Assembly (NCBI GenBank): GCA_025041175.1
Contig: JAKCFJ010000001.1
Span: 1,736,001 to 1,800,000 of the forward strand
DNA: 64,000 bases
DNA from: Halobacteriales archaeon YIM A00010
GTDB taxonomy: Archaea; Halobacteriota; Halobacteria; Halobacteriales; Haloarculaceae
Direction of reading: 5' to 3'
Part shown: positions 1 to 8,367 of the stretch, in pieces
How the letters are laid out: every line of letters starts with the position of its first letter
Position numbering within the stretch: position 1 is the stretch's first letter
Notes under the pieces: model-generated
What the model saw: the letters and a program-made list of their open reading frames with translations, nothing else
What the model was told of the DNA's origin: nothing
Databases searched by the model: none
Program-made: the position numbers and the translations under genes

Positions 1-690
1 GGTCCAGATTTTTTGCGTGAGGGTGAGCTCCGCTCACCCGAGCGGAAAAAAGGTGGGCCAGTACCGACAGCGTGGCGATCTCGCTGGGCTACGGGAGCGC
101 CACCCCGAACTAGCAGGCGTCGTCGGTGCGGCCGCCGCTGCACACACCACCGACGACTGACGAGAAACCACACCGAGCGGAGCGGTCGCGGTACCGTGAG
201 TACGCTCACCGCGAGCAGTGTTCCCGCGATCGGCTGCGTTTAATCGCTAGATAGCGTCGGATTGAGCGTCAGAATGATGGTATTGAAACGGGAGAGTGGT
301 AGCTGTGCAAACAACTATATCCCGCTTCACCGAACGAGCTGTCTGGATTGATAAAAGATTGCCGACATAAGAGGCATCTCACAAAACTAGATCTCTGCTA
401 CCCACCTGTATCCATATACTATCGAACGTACGGTATGACAGTCCCGTCAGCGTGCACTCGACAGGGATGGATCGGATCCTACGCGTCCACGAGTGCTCTC
501 TTTCAACAGCTACGTTCGACACTATAGGATGTTAACCAGAAACTCCACGACTAAAGCTGGAGGAATGGAGATGCGGTGTCAACCATCAAACGTCATACAG
601 GCGAGTCATAGGTACTGCTCAACAATACTCAATTGTAGATAGTACCGACAGAAAACTAATATGATTGGGCAAGGTGAGTAAGGATAAATA
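1..690. other. Structured AT-rich spacer, no supported gene
   Basis: No convincing coding sequence is visible; the one open frame over the first 240 bases is rich in Arg and Thr, which is typical of a non-coding frame in GC-rich DNA. The first 160 bases hold three successive inverted repeats. The first is an 8-bp perfect stem GGGTGAGC (21-28) with GCTCACCC (32-39) around a TCC loop. The second is GTGGCG (72-77) with CGCCAC (98-103). The third is a 10-bp stem GTCGTCGGTG (119-128) with CACCGACGAC (148-157). From about 240 on the DNA is AT-richer and featureless. It could be the 3' end of a structured RNA or of a gene lying outside the window. Confidence 0.4.
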
Positions 691-924
691 ATGGTTGAGC
701 TAATTGATTGGTCAAAAGAGATCATAATATGTGCGGCAGTCGGAACAGCGGGGAGTCTGTTTATCAGCTACGGCCTCCGAGAATTTCTCCGAGCTACTGG
801 TGGGAGCTACTACTGTTGCTCCCATTTTGTGTATCAGAGCCAGGGAATTATATTCTCATTTGTCGGTTGGTTGATGATCTTTGTCGCAATAGTCTCTCTA
901 TACCACAGTCTGACCGGCCAGTGA
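691..924 (+). CDS. Small two-helix membrane protein, unknown function
   Basis: I do not recognise this 77-residue protein. It has two hydrophobic stretches (about residues 9-31 and 52-74) separated by a short loop with paired cysteines (YYCCSH), so a small integral membrane protein is likely. The ATG follows an A/G-rich stretch (AAGGATAAATA) that could act as a weak ribosome-binding site. An overlapping frame at 708-980 lacks membrane character and looks like a shadow. The gene stands alone between two AT-rich spacers and its base composition is lower in GC than the core genes downstream, so recent acquisition or spurious prediction are both possible. Confidence 0.4.
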   Translation: MVELIDWSKEIIICAAVGTAGSLFISYGLREFLRATGGSYYCCSHFVYQSQGIIFSFVGWLMIFVAIVSLYHSLTGQ

Positions 925-1127
925 GCAGATCCACGTACCAGTCAGCTTCCCCCGAAATTCAGTATGAGCCGGTTTATTGACGCTTGACGTTGTCGAATCA
1001 CTGTACACCAAAGAATATTTTTCTAATAATTATTTAATGTACATGCCATCTTAATTGACTGTTATAAAATAGGAAATAGATGTATGTATCCTAAAGATTG
1101 TTTTTAGAGGTCCCGTCGTACCTATCG

Positions 1128-2579
1128 ATGTCATTCGTCGGAGAGAGTGAGCGAAATAATACGGAGGATGAACAATTGGGCCGACGCGGGTATATGAAGC
1201 TCACTAGCGCCGTCGTCGGTTCTCCGGTGAGTGCGCCACAGATCGGGCGTATACTTGGGACGACCCACTACGGGATCCAGTTCGGGCGTGTCGTCGACGC
1301 GGTCACAGATCTCGGGTGTGACCCGAACGGCAACCAGGACGTGAGCAGCAAGGTCGGGTCGGCACTCGATGGGAACACGCTCATCGAATTCCCCGCCGGG
1401 ACGTATCACTGGGAGAGCTCTGTCTCGCTGAGCACCGATCGCATCGGCATCCGGGGGAAAGATGAGGATGTGTTGTTCACATTCCCGGCGGGGTACAACG
1501 AGTTTTTCATCGACAGCACGTGCGATCGGGCGCTGTACGAGAACTTCGACGTCGATATTCGGCCGACCAACACCGCGACGGGCATCCGGGTCGCCTCCGA
1601 GCGCGGCTTCCACATCGAGAACATCAAGCACATCGGGCGCGGGACCGCCGTTTCGAGCGACGTCACCCGGTGTTGGCAGCTCCGGGTGAACGATTCGAAT
1701 TCAACGGGCGTCGTCAAGAACTTCGTCGCCAAGAAAGGCTCGGCGTGGGCGCACTACAAGGGCGGTAACGGCCGCGTCGGCATCTCCGTGTATGGCGGCA
1801 AAGGCACGGTCAAGATCATCGACTGCCACCTCGAAGAGTTCGGCAACAACGGCATTTACGCGAGCCGCTCGCTCAGCTCGGTCCAAGTTGAAGGTGGCGT
1901 CTACCGGAACAACAATGTCGCGGGCATTCGCTTTTCTGGTAAGGGCAGCTACGTCGACGGTGCAGTCATCGAGGTCGATCCAAAGAAATACTCCGGCCCA
2001 CGCACCATGGAACATATCGATTTCAAAATGGCCGGGATCGTCGTCGAGCAAAAGAAGGCCGATATCGGGGAGGTCGATGCGGCCGGGGCGAAGATCTGTA
2101 ACACCGACATCATCATCCGCGACAATCCTACCCCGGGGTCGGCTATCTCCGTCTGGACCGGCGGCCGAACCCTCGACGTGTTGAACACGCGGATTGTCTC
2201 CGACAACGACGGCGCGTCCGCGGTCTACCGCGAGGGTAAACCCTCCCAAGGTAGCCACAGCGCGAGTTCGGGCGCGCGCTGGCTCCGCATGGAACGGGTT
2301 CAGATCACCGGCACCGCCGCCAAGGGCCCGACCGTGCTCGCTGAAGCGGCCGACGCCTCCCGGATCAAGAACTGCTACATCAAACAAATCGGCGACGGCC
2401 GGCAGGGCGTCGCATTCTCGGACTCTCAAAACACCTTCGTCGGGAACTGCGTCATCGACGTGGACGCGAAGGCCCTCTCCCTCACGTCGCCGGGGCAGTC
2501 GAAGAATATCAGACACTCAGGTGCTCCGCTGATGAAGTGTGTCGGTGGGCCGTCCCCATCCCTTAAAGACCTCTACTAG
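1128..2579 (+). CDS. Right-handed parallel beta-helix protein, probably surface/exported
   Basis: The 483-residue product has the short Asn/Gly/Val-rich repeats of pectate-lyase-like right-handed beta-helix proteins (for example the NNGIYA, NNVAGIRF and NGRVGISVYGG stretches). The entry segment has the pattern of these folds, with an expected FPAGTYHW cap near residue 90. The ATG at 1128 is preferred over a TTG 30 bases upstream. Shortly after it comes LGRRGYMKLTSAVVG, which resembles the twin-Arg RRxYxKL pattern of haloarchaeal Tat substrates, but the hydrophobic core that should follow is weak, so export is uncertain. No carbohydrate-active residues can be assigned. Such proteins often bind or cleave polysaccharide, but no sugar-metabolism genes are adjacent. 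Confidence 0.7.
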   Translation: MSFVGESERNNTEDEQLGRRGYMKLTSAVVGSPVSAPQIGRILGTTHYGIQFGRVVDAVTDLGCDPNGNQDVSSKVGSALDGNTLIEFPAGTYHWESSVSLSTDRIGIRGKDEDVLFTFPAGYNEFFIDSTCDRALYENFDVDIRPTNTATGIRVASERGFHIENIKHIGRGTAVSSDVTRCWQLRVNDSNSTGVVKNFVAKKGSAWAHYKGGNGRVGISVYGGKGTVKIIDCHLEEFGNNGIYASRSLSSVQVEGGVYRNNNVAGIRFSGKGSYVDGAVIEVDPKKYSGPRTMEHIDFKMAGIVVEQKKADIGEVDAAGAKICNTDIIIRDNPTPGSAISVWTGGRTLDVLNTRIVSDNDGASAVYREGKPSQGSHSASSGARWLRMERVQITGTAAKGPTVLAEAADASRIKNCYIKQIGDGRQGVAFSDSQNTFVGNCVIDVDAKALSLTSPGQSKNIRHSGAPLMKCVGGPSPSLKDLY

Positions 2580-2724
2580 GCGGGATTGTTCGATACGGCT
2601 CAGTTGAATTCGGAGACAGCGTAGTGATAGGTCGTTAGAATGACGGAGATGAAGCGGGAGTGTGGTGTTCTGATGGTGCAGTGGGAGGTGCAGTGTTAAG
2701 TCATCGGCGGTCGGAGTGTGTTGT

Positions 2725-3549
2725 ATGGCGACAATCGACGTTCAAAACGAAATTGATCTCGACGAACCGACGTGCATCGAGGGGCTTCCGGGCGTTGGAC
2801 TCGTGGGAAAGATCGCCGCGGACCACATCGTCGACACGTTCGACATGACGTACTACGCCGCCATTCGGTGTTCGGGACTCCCACCGGTAGCGATCTACCA
2901 CAACGAGGAGTCAGAACTCAAACCGCCTGTCAGGCTGTACGCCGACGCCGAGCGCGACCTGCTGGTGTTACACAGCGACATCCCGATCGCCGCAGAAAGC
3001 CGGGAGGCGTTCGCGGAGTGCGTCATCGAGTGGGGCGCGTCGAACGACGTGACGCCGGTGTTTCTCAGCGGGCTTCCCCAGGAACAAGGCCAAGAGCAGG
3101 CTACCGACGCAAGCGAGTCCGGCCTCGGGCTCGGTGGAGGTGGAGATGGAGGTGGAAGTGGGGGCGGAGGTGGAGAACGCAGTCCGGAGCTGTTCGGTGT
3201 CGCGACGGGAGACGGCAACGCCCACCTCGATCGGGCTGGGATCGTTCCGCCCAAACAGAGCGGTGCCATGAGCGGTCCCACGGGGGCGCTACTCCACGAA
3301 GCGCTCGACCGGGATTTGACGAGCGTCGGACTCGTGGTCGAGGCACATCCGCAGTTTCCCGATCCCGAAGCCTCGAAAGTGCTGCTCGATCACGGAATCT
3401 CGCCCATCACGGAAATCGACATCGACACCGCCGCACTCGTCGATCAGGCCGAGGAGATCCAAATGGCGCGCCAGCGGCTGGCAAAGCAGATGCAGCAGGC
3501 CAAAACCGAGGAGAGTTCACAAGCCACACCGCTGCGAGGATTCCAGTAA
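2725..3549 (+). CDS. PAC2 family protein (proteasome assembly chaperone-like)
   Basis: A 274-residue member of the PAC2 family, archaeal relatives of the eukaryotic proteasome assembly chaperone PAC2; the archaeal role is not established. The N-terminus carries the family signature LPGVGLVGKIAADHI, followed by the conserved SGLPP segment and the C-terminal sequence beginning SGPTGALL. In the middle (about residues 135-155) there is a glycine-rich low-complexity insert encoded by a GGTGGA-type microsatellite (about 3136-3176). The C-terminus is an amphipathic, Gln/Lys-rich helix. The ATG at 2725 is preferred over the in-frame GTG at 2716, because residues from MATIDV onward match the family start. 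It converges with aroD with only 3 bases between the stop codons. Confidence 0.85.
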   Translation: MATIDVQNEIDLDEPTCIEGLPGVGLVGKIAADHIVDTFDMTYYAAIRCSGLPPVAIYHNEESELKPPVRLYADAERDLLVLHSDIPIAAESREAFAECVIEWGASNDVTPVFLSGLPQEQGQEQATDASESGLGLGGGGDGGGSGGGGGERSPELFGVATGDGNAHLDRAGIVPPKQSGAMSGPTGALLHEALDRDLTSVGLVVEAHPQFPDPEASKVLLDHGISPITEIDIDTAALVDQAEEIQMARQRLAKQMQQAKTEESSQATPLRGFQ

Positions 3550-3552
3550 TCC

Positions 3553-4230
3553 TTAGGATTCATCCCCGAGCTGGTCGATCACGCGCCGAAGCGTCACGAG
3601 ATCGTACTGGCCAGGGGCAGTGGCGTAGTCGGGATCGACCGGTGCGTAGCCGATCCGCGAGCCGTACAGTGGTGCCACAGCCCGGGAGTGGCGACCCACG
3701 GCCCCCATCGCCATCGTCGCCACCCGTTGGCCCGCCTGCGTGCGCGCCCGTGTGACCGCGAGCAACTGGAGTACGTCGTCGAGCGTCGCGGCTGTCACTG
3801 CCAGCTTTCCCACGTCGCCGTACTCCCCGGTTCGCGAGAGTAGGCGCTGCATCTCCGGCCCACTGGGTGTCTCTTCGAAATCGTGGGTCGAAACGATCAC
3901 CGACACGTTACGGTCACGAGCGTCGTCGATCAATCCCAGACCATCGCCCGCCACGACGGTCGAAAGTTCCACGTCGATCGCCTCGACCAGTGGGTGCGCT
4001 ATGGCTTTCCGGAGGGCTTCGAGCCGTTCGGGCGTGTCGGCTGCATCCCCACCCTCCCACTCGACGCGGTTGGTCGCAATGATCGGAAGCTCCCCGTCGT
4101 ATTCGGAAAGCTGTTCGAGTGGCTCGTCAGCGAGATCGAGGCGAAACTCCACTGCATCCGCATACTCGGTGGGGACCGCCTGGGAGAGATCGTCTGTAGC
4201 AGCCGCAAGCACGAACGAATCGAATTCCAT
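3553..4230 (-). CDS. aroD: 3-dehydroquinate dehydratase, type I
   Basis: Type I (Schiff-base) 3-dehydroquinate dehydratase, converting 3-dehydroquinate to 3-dehydroshikimate in the shikimate pathway in the cytosol. The 225-residue length is normal for the family. The catalytic His lies in STHDFEETP (about H116) and the Schiff-base Lys in GKLAV (about K142); the substrate-phosphate region GRHSR and the C-terminal GYAPVDPDYATAPGQ are also present. ATG 4230 is chosen because the family N-terminus begins at MEFDSF and an AGGGGAT stretch sits just upstream. A longer GTG start at 4314 would overlap the ilvA stop and adds an unconserved Arg-rich leader. It lies 80 bases downstream of ilvA on the same strand, so co-transcription is likely. 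Confidence 0.95.
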   Translation of the reverse strand: MEFDSFVLAAATDDLSQAVPTEYADAVEFRLDLADEPLEQLSEYDGELPIIATNRVEWEGGDAADTPERLEALRKAIAHPLVEAIDVELSTVVAGDGLGLIDDARDRNVSVIVSTHDFEETPSGPEMQRLLSRTGEYGDVGKLAVTAATLDDVLQLLAVTRARTQAGQRVATMAMGAVGRHSRAVAPLYGSRIGYAPVDPDYATAPGQYDLVTLRRVIDQLGDES

Positions 4231-4310
4231 ATCCCCTTCTCGGAGACAGCGACCAAAACGTTCCACGATGAGCGGCCGTTCGACAACGGGACGCCCATCC
4301 CGACCGGTCC

Positions 4311-5522
4311 TCACACGAGGGTCTCGACGGGATAGCCGTTGTTTTCGAGCGAATCGACGAGCTGATCCACGTGGTCGGGACCGCGCGTTTCGAGATCGAG
4401 CACGACCTCAGCCGATCCCATTCCGATGTCCCGCGCGGTCCGGTCGTGCTGAATGCCGTACACGTTCGCGCGGTTGTCGGCGATGATCCGTGTAAGTTCC
4501 ATGAGCGCGCCCGGGCGGTCTTTCAATACGGTTTTGAGCTTGACGTACCGCCCGCTCTGAACCAGCCCCCGCATGAGCACGGTCGTGAGCACGTTGGGAT
4601 CGATGTTGCCACCGCTCAGTAGCGACACGATCGTCTCACCGGATTCGTACTCGAAGGCATCGGCAAGCACGGCTGCCAGCGCGGTCGCCCCGGCCCCCTC
4701 GACGACGACTTTCGATCGCTCGACCAACAGCGAGATCGCCATGGCGATCTCGGGATCGGAAACGGTGACGACCGAATCGACCCGTTCTCGAATGATCTCG
4801 AAGGGCTGTGTCCCGATCCGGCGGGTTGCGATGCCGTCAGCGATCGTATCGACGGTGTCTAACTCGACGATCTCGTCGGCCTCGAACGATTCCACGGCGC
4901 TTGCGGCCCCCGACGCTTGCACCCCCACGACGCGGACCTCGGGATCGATCCCCTTCACGGCGGTCGCCACGCCGGCGATAAGCCCGCCGCCGCCGATCGG
5001 CACGACCACCGTGTCCACCTCCGGACAGTCGTCCACGATCTCCAGCCCCACCGTTCCTTGCCCGGCCATCACGGCCGGATCGTCGAACGCGTGGAGGTAG
5101 GTGCGTCCCTCCTCGCGCTCGATCTCGTGGGCGTGGGATTGGGCCTCGTTGTAGTCGCTCCCGTGGAGGACGACCGTCCCACCGTACCCCTCGGTCGCGT
5201 TGACCTTCGAGATCGGCGCGTGTTCCGGCATGACGATCGTCGAATCTACGCCCGCCCTGCTCGCAGCCAACGCGACCCCTTGGGCGTGATTCCCTGCGCT
5301 CGCCGTGACGACGCCGGCCTCGCGCTCCGATTCGCTCAACATCCCAATGCGATTTGTCGCTCCCCGGAGCTTGAATGCTCCCGTGCGCTGGAAGAGTTCG
5401 AGCTTCAGGTGGATGTCCGCCCCCGTGCGCTGGGAAAACGTGTTCGACCGCTCGAGCGGCGTGTGACGGATCGACTCCTCGATCCGGTCACGAGCGACAA
5501 AAACGTCGTCGAACGAAAGCAT
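4311..5522 (-). CDS. ilvA: Threonine ammonia-lyase with ACT domain
   Basis: PLP-dependent threonine dehydratase (403 residues) that deaminates threonine to 2-oxobutanoate for isoleucine synthesis, or for catabolism. The PLP lysine is in GAFKLRGA (K51), the phosphate-binding glycine loop is GGGGLIAG, and the N-terminal HTPLERS segment is typical. A single ACT regulatory domain occupies the last 75 or so residues (RYVKLKTVLKDRPGAL onward). That layout resembles the shorter biosynthetic or catabolic archaeal form rather than the two-ACT enterobacterial enzyme. Whether isoleucine or another ligand binds cannot be read from the sequence. aroD follows on the same strand. Confidence 0.95.
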   Translation of the reverse strand: MLSFDDVFVARDRIEESIRHTPLERSNTFSQRTGADIHLKLELFQRTGAFKLRGATNRIGMLSESEREAGVVTASAGNHAQGVALAASRAGVDSTIVMPEHAPISKVNATEGYGGTVVLHGSDYNEAQSHAHEIEREEGRTYLHAFDDPAVMAGQGTVGLEIVDDCPEVDTVVVPIGGGGLIAGVATAVKGIDPEVRVVGVQASGAASAVESFEADEIVELDTVDTIADGIATRRIGTQPFEIIRERVDSVVTVSDPEIAMAISLLVERSKVVVEGAGATALAAVLADAFEYESGETIVSLLSGGNIDPNVLTTVLMRGLVQSGRYVKLKTVLKDRPGALMELTRIIADNRANVYGIQHDRTARDIGMGSAEVVLDLETRGPDHVDQLVDSLENNGYPVETLV

Positions 5523-5672
5523 ACGAGCTATTCCGCCGGCTCAGGGTTACGTCTAACGCTCCAACTGGGGAATTCCGGAACGCATAACGGTTATACACCC
5601 CATATTGGTAAAACATCTATTAAAAACCACACAAGCAGATAATTTTCAACGACTTCAGTTGTATGATGAAAA

Positions 5673-6172
5673 TTAGAATATTGAGAGAATAGCTCCGACA
5701 GCACCAACGACGGCGAGCAACCGGAACACCGTGCCAAGAAAGACGGCGAAACCGAATTTGGGCGTGTTCGTTCGGATCACGCTGAACCCGTAGACGTCGG
5801 CGGTGGCAGGAACGAACGGGATTGCGAGCACGACGACCAACCCGACGCAACCGTATCGACGGACGTGATCGACGAGGCGTCCGTTGGGATCGATGATCGA
5901 CGGAGCAGGTGGGAGGCGTTCTGCGAGCGCATCGATCGGTCCGAACCGTAGGCATCCCACGCCGATTCGGAGCGCCACGACGCTTCCGATGGCCTTACCG
6001 AGGCTGCTACACCCGATCACGAGCGCTACAGTGACAGGGGTGAAAGCCCCAGATCGATCGGAACGGCGAGAACGAGTTCCCCCGGTGTTGGAAGAACCAC
6101 GGCCACGAGAACCGAGTAACCGAACACAGCCAGCCGATAAACCCGATCGAGTCGATCACTCTACACGATCAT
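5673..6172 (-). pseudogene. Broken VTT/DedA-type membrane protein gene
   Basis: Read on the minus strand, the DNA encodes a VTT-domain (SNARE-associated/DedA-like) membrane protein in two frames. The 5' part gives RLAVFGYSVLVAVVLPTPGE followed by LVLAVPIDLGLSP. The frame then closes at a TAG, and the protein resumes one base out of register as VALVIGCSSLGKAIGSVVAL and continues to a normal C-terminus ending at 5673. The shift is near 6033-6040, consistent with loss of one base. In addition, the only upstream ATG in the first frame (6172-6170) is followed after two codons by an in-frame TAG. Two independent lesions argue for a real pseudogene rather than one sequencing error. It lies downstream of citrate synthase on the same strand. 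Confidence 0.8.
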
Positions 6173-6278
6173 CCAATCAGGTCGATAGTAACACTGCGTA
6201 TCGTTTCGTCCGGTGGGAGAGATCGCCAGCCATCGATCCGATGGAACCCCTATGAACGCGAACGGAGCGAGAACGCCG

Positions 6279-7415
6279 TTATCGATCTTCGATCGATGGG
6301 AACTCCCGCTCTTCTTCTCCGACGTAGCGGGCACGCGGTCGGATGAGCCGGTTGTCATCGTACTGTTCGAGGACGTGAGCGATCCAGCCGCCCACGCGCG
6401 ACAGCGCGAAGATGGGGGTGTAGGTGTCGACCGGGATGCCCATCTGGTAGTAGGTGGACGCCGAGTAGAAGTCGACGTTCGGTGCCAACCCCTTTTCGTC
6501 CTGGACGTACTCCTCGACAGCCACGCTGTACTCGTACCACTTCGTGTCGCCTGCGGCTTGGCCAAGCTCCTCGGATTTCTCGCTCAAAATGCGTGCGCGG
6601 GGGTCTTTGACCTCGTACACTCGGTGGCCGAAACCGGGGATGCGACGACCGTTGTCGAGTGCGTCTTCCACCCACGTGGTCGGCTCCTTGGGACTGTCGT
6701 CGACCTCCTTCAACATCGCCATCACGTCCTGGTTTGCGCCGCCGTGAAGCGATCCGCTGAGCGTTCCGATGGCGCTGGTGACGGCGCTGTGGAGATCCGC
6801 GAGCGTCGACGCCGTGACCGTCGCGGCGAACGTCGAGGCGTTCAGTCCGTGGTCGGCGTGCAACACGAGCGCCATGTCGAACGTTTCGGCGAGAACATCG
6901 TCCGGCTCCTCGTCGTTGAGCATGTAGAGGAAGTTCGCGGCGTGAGAGAGATCCTCCCGGGGCGCAACCGGATCGTTCCCATCACGCAGGCGAACGAACG
7001 CGGCGAGCGCGGTCGGAATCCTGGCGGTGATGCGCCGGCCCTTCCTGAGATTGACCTCGCGCTCGGTCGGATTGGCGTCGCGGTCGGCGTCTGACGCCGA
7101 CAGAGAGGAAACGATCGTTCGAAGCGCGGCCATCGGCTCCTCCTCGGCGTCAGCGAGCGCTTCGATGGTGTCGAGAACGTCCCCGTCGATGGCCCGTTCG
7201 GCGGCCATCGCCTCGCTAAACGATTCGAGTTCGTCGCGGTTGGGCAACTGCCCGTGCCAGAGAAGATACAACACCTCTTCGTAGCTGGCCTCGCGAGCTA
7301 GATCATCGATCGAATAGCCACGGTATATGAGCTTCCCGGCCTCCCCGTCGATGTAACTCAACTCGGACTCGGCGACGAGCACACCCTCTAGCCCCTTTTT
7401 CAGTTCCTCGGGCAT
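6279..7415 (-). CDS. gltA: Citrate synthase
   Basis: Citrate synthase (378 residues, the short archaeal/Gram-positive type), condensing acetyl-CoA and oxaloacetate at entry to the TCA cycle. The catalytic residues are visible: His in GSLHGGANQ (about H224), His in GFGHRVY (about H264) and Asp in VDFYSAS (about D315). A further family block is LHADHGLNAS. The ATG at 7415 is chosen because homologous sequence starts at MPEELKKGLEGV; the longer frame to 7493 adds an unrelated leader. An in-frame alternative annotation as 2-methylcitrate synthase cannot be excluded by sequence alone, but no methylcitrate-pathway genes are nearby, and mdh is encoded elsewhere in the window. Confidence 0.95.
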   Translation of the reverse strand: MPEELKKGLEGVLVAESELSYIDGEAGKLIYRGYSIDDLAREASYEEVLYLLWHGQLPNRDELESFSEAMAAERAIDGDVLDTIEALADAEEEPMAALRTIVSSLSASDADRDANPTEREVNLRKGRRITARIPTALAAFVRLRDGNDPVAPREDLSHAANFLYMLNDEEPDDVLAETFDMALVLHADHGLNASTFAATVTASTLADLHSAVTSAIGTLSGSLHGGANQDVMAMLKEVDDSPKEPTTWVEDALDNGRRIPGFGHRVYEVKDPRARILSEKSEELGQAAGDTKWYEYSVAVEEYVQDEKGLAPNVDFYSASTYYQMGIPVDTYTPIFALSRVGGWIAHVLEQYDDNRLIRPRARYVGEEEREFPSIEDR

Positions 7416-7675
7416 ACTCTTCGATTCCAGAGCTATGCTCAAAAGGATTATCTTTCGTGCAGGACCCTTGAACCACGATCGAAAACTACCCATTCGCCAG
7501 ATTTATCGGTCTGCTGCTCCGCACACGACAGATTCGATCGGTTCCTGATTGTGGGAATCGTCGCGTCTCACCCCGTTGCTGGCCCGCCGATCCGACTTAC
7601 ATATAAACACACACCAACACATGAATGAACATACTTACATACGTGCACACACAGCTTGGTTTCGTCTCACACAGC

Positions 7676-8356
7676 TCACGAGCGCTCGGGATTTCCACTC
7701 GCGAGACCGACGAACCCCAGCCCGAACGTTTCGAATCGGTAGTTGGCGGTGTGTTCGACGAGCGCGTTCCGTGAGGCACGGACGGCCCCATCCAGTTGTC
7801 GTCGGGCATCGGAGTGAGCGGCGAGCCGGCGAAGCGTTTCCCGGGGAGAGTCAGTCGGTGTACCGGCAGCGACGCACGCGCCGAACAGGGGGTTACAGAG
7901 CCGTCCGACCGGGTGGGAACTCGACCCGCCGTTCAGTAGCACGACGCGATCGGTGGCGAGCGCACACCACGTTTCGACGGCTCCGGCTGGATCGGGGAGC
8001 AGCCCGACCACGAACGTTCCCAGCACCGCGTTCGCCTCAGTAACCGGCGGCCGGCTCGCGTCGCCTCGAAGGAGCGTGACGTTGTCCCAGCCGGCGCGCT
8101 CGACCCGCTGTCGTGCCTGTTCCACCATTGACGGCGTCAGATCCACGCCCACGACGCGGCCGCTCGGTCCCACCCGCTCGCGGAGCAGCGGGAGGTTCGA
8201 GCCCGTTCCACAGCCCAACTCCACGACCGTGTCGCCCGGCGAGAGCCGGCACGCGTCGACCGCTCGGTCCCGCCACGCGGTGGGAACGAGGGTCGTTGCC
8301 ACGATGTCGTACACGCCCGCCCAGCGCCCGTAGAACGCTTCGATCCGAGTGCTCAT
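7676..8356 (-). CDS. Class I SAM-dependent methyltransferase
   Basis: A 226-residue Rossmann-fold methyltransferase. Motif I is VVELGCGTGSNLPLL (about residues 44-58), followed by VVGVDLTPSMVEQAR (the acidic residue binding the SAM ribose) and the motif II/III region around LLRGDASRPP. The N-terminal YGRWAGVYD block is shared with UbiE/COQ5-like and phosphatidylethanolamine-type methyltransferases in haloarchaea. The substrate cannot be deduced. The final 50 residues are predicted helical with no membrane segment. It lies 12 bases from thiR on the same strand, so it probably shares the dcd-thiR transcript, without a clear functional link. Confidence 0.85.
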   Translation of the reverse strand: MSTRIEAFYGRWAGVYDIVATTLVPTAWRDRAVDACRLSPGDTVVELGCGTGSNLPLLRERVGPSGRVVGVDLTPSMVEQARQRVERAGWDNVTLLRGDASRPPVTEANAVLGTFVVGLLPDPAGAVETWCALATDRVVLLNGGSSSHPVGRLCNPLFGACVAAGTPTDSPRETLRRLAAHSDARRQLDGAVRASRNALVEHTANYRFETFGLGFVGLASGNPERS

Positions 8357-8367
8357 TGTGTCACGGT

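Noticed and set aside
13-243. 76-codon Arg/Thr-rich open frame
   Set aside because: Low-complexity basic composition unlike the acidic proteins of this organism; overlaps strong inverted repeats.
5884-6255. 123-codon open frame on the plus strand
   Set aside because: Overlaps the VTT-like pseudogene on the opposite strand and shows no protein features.
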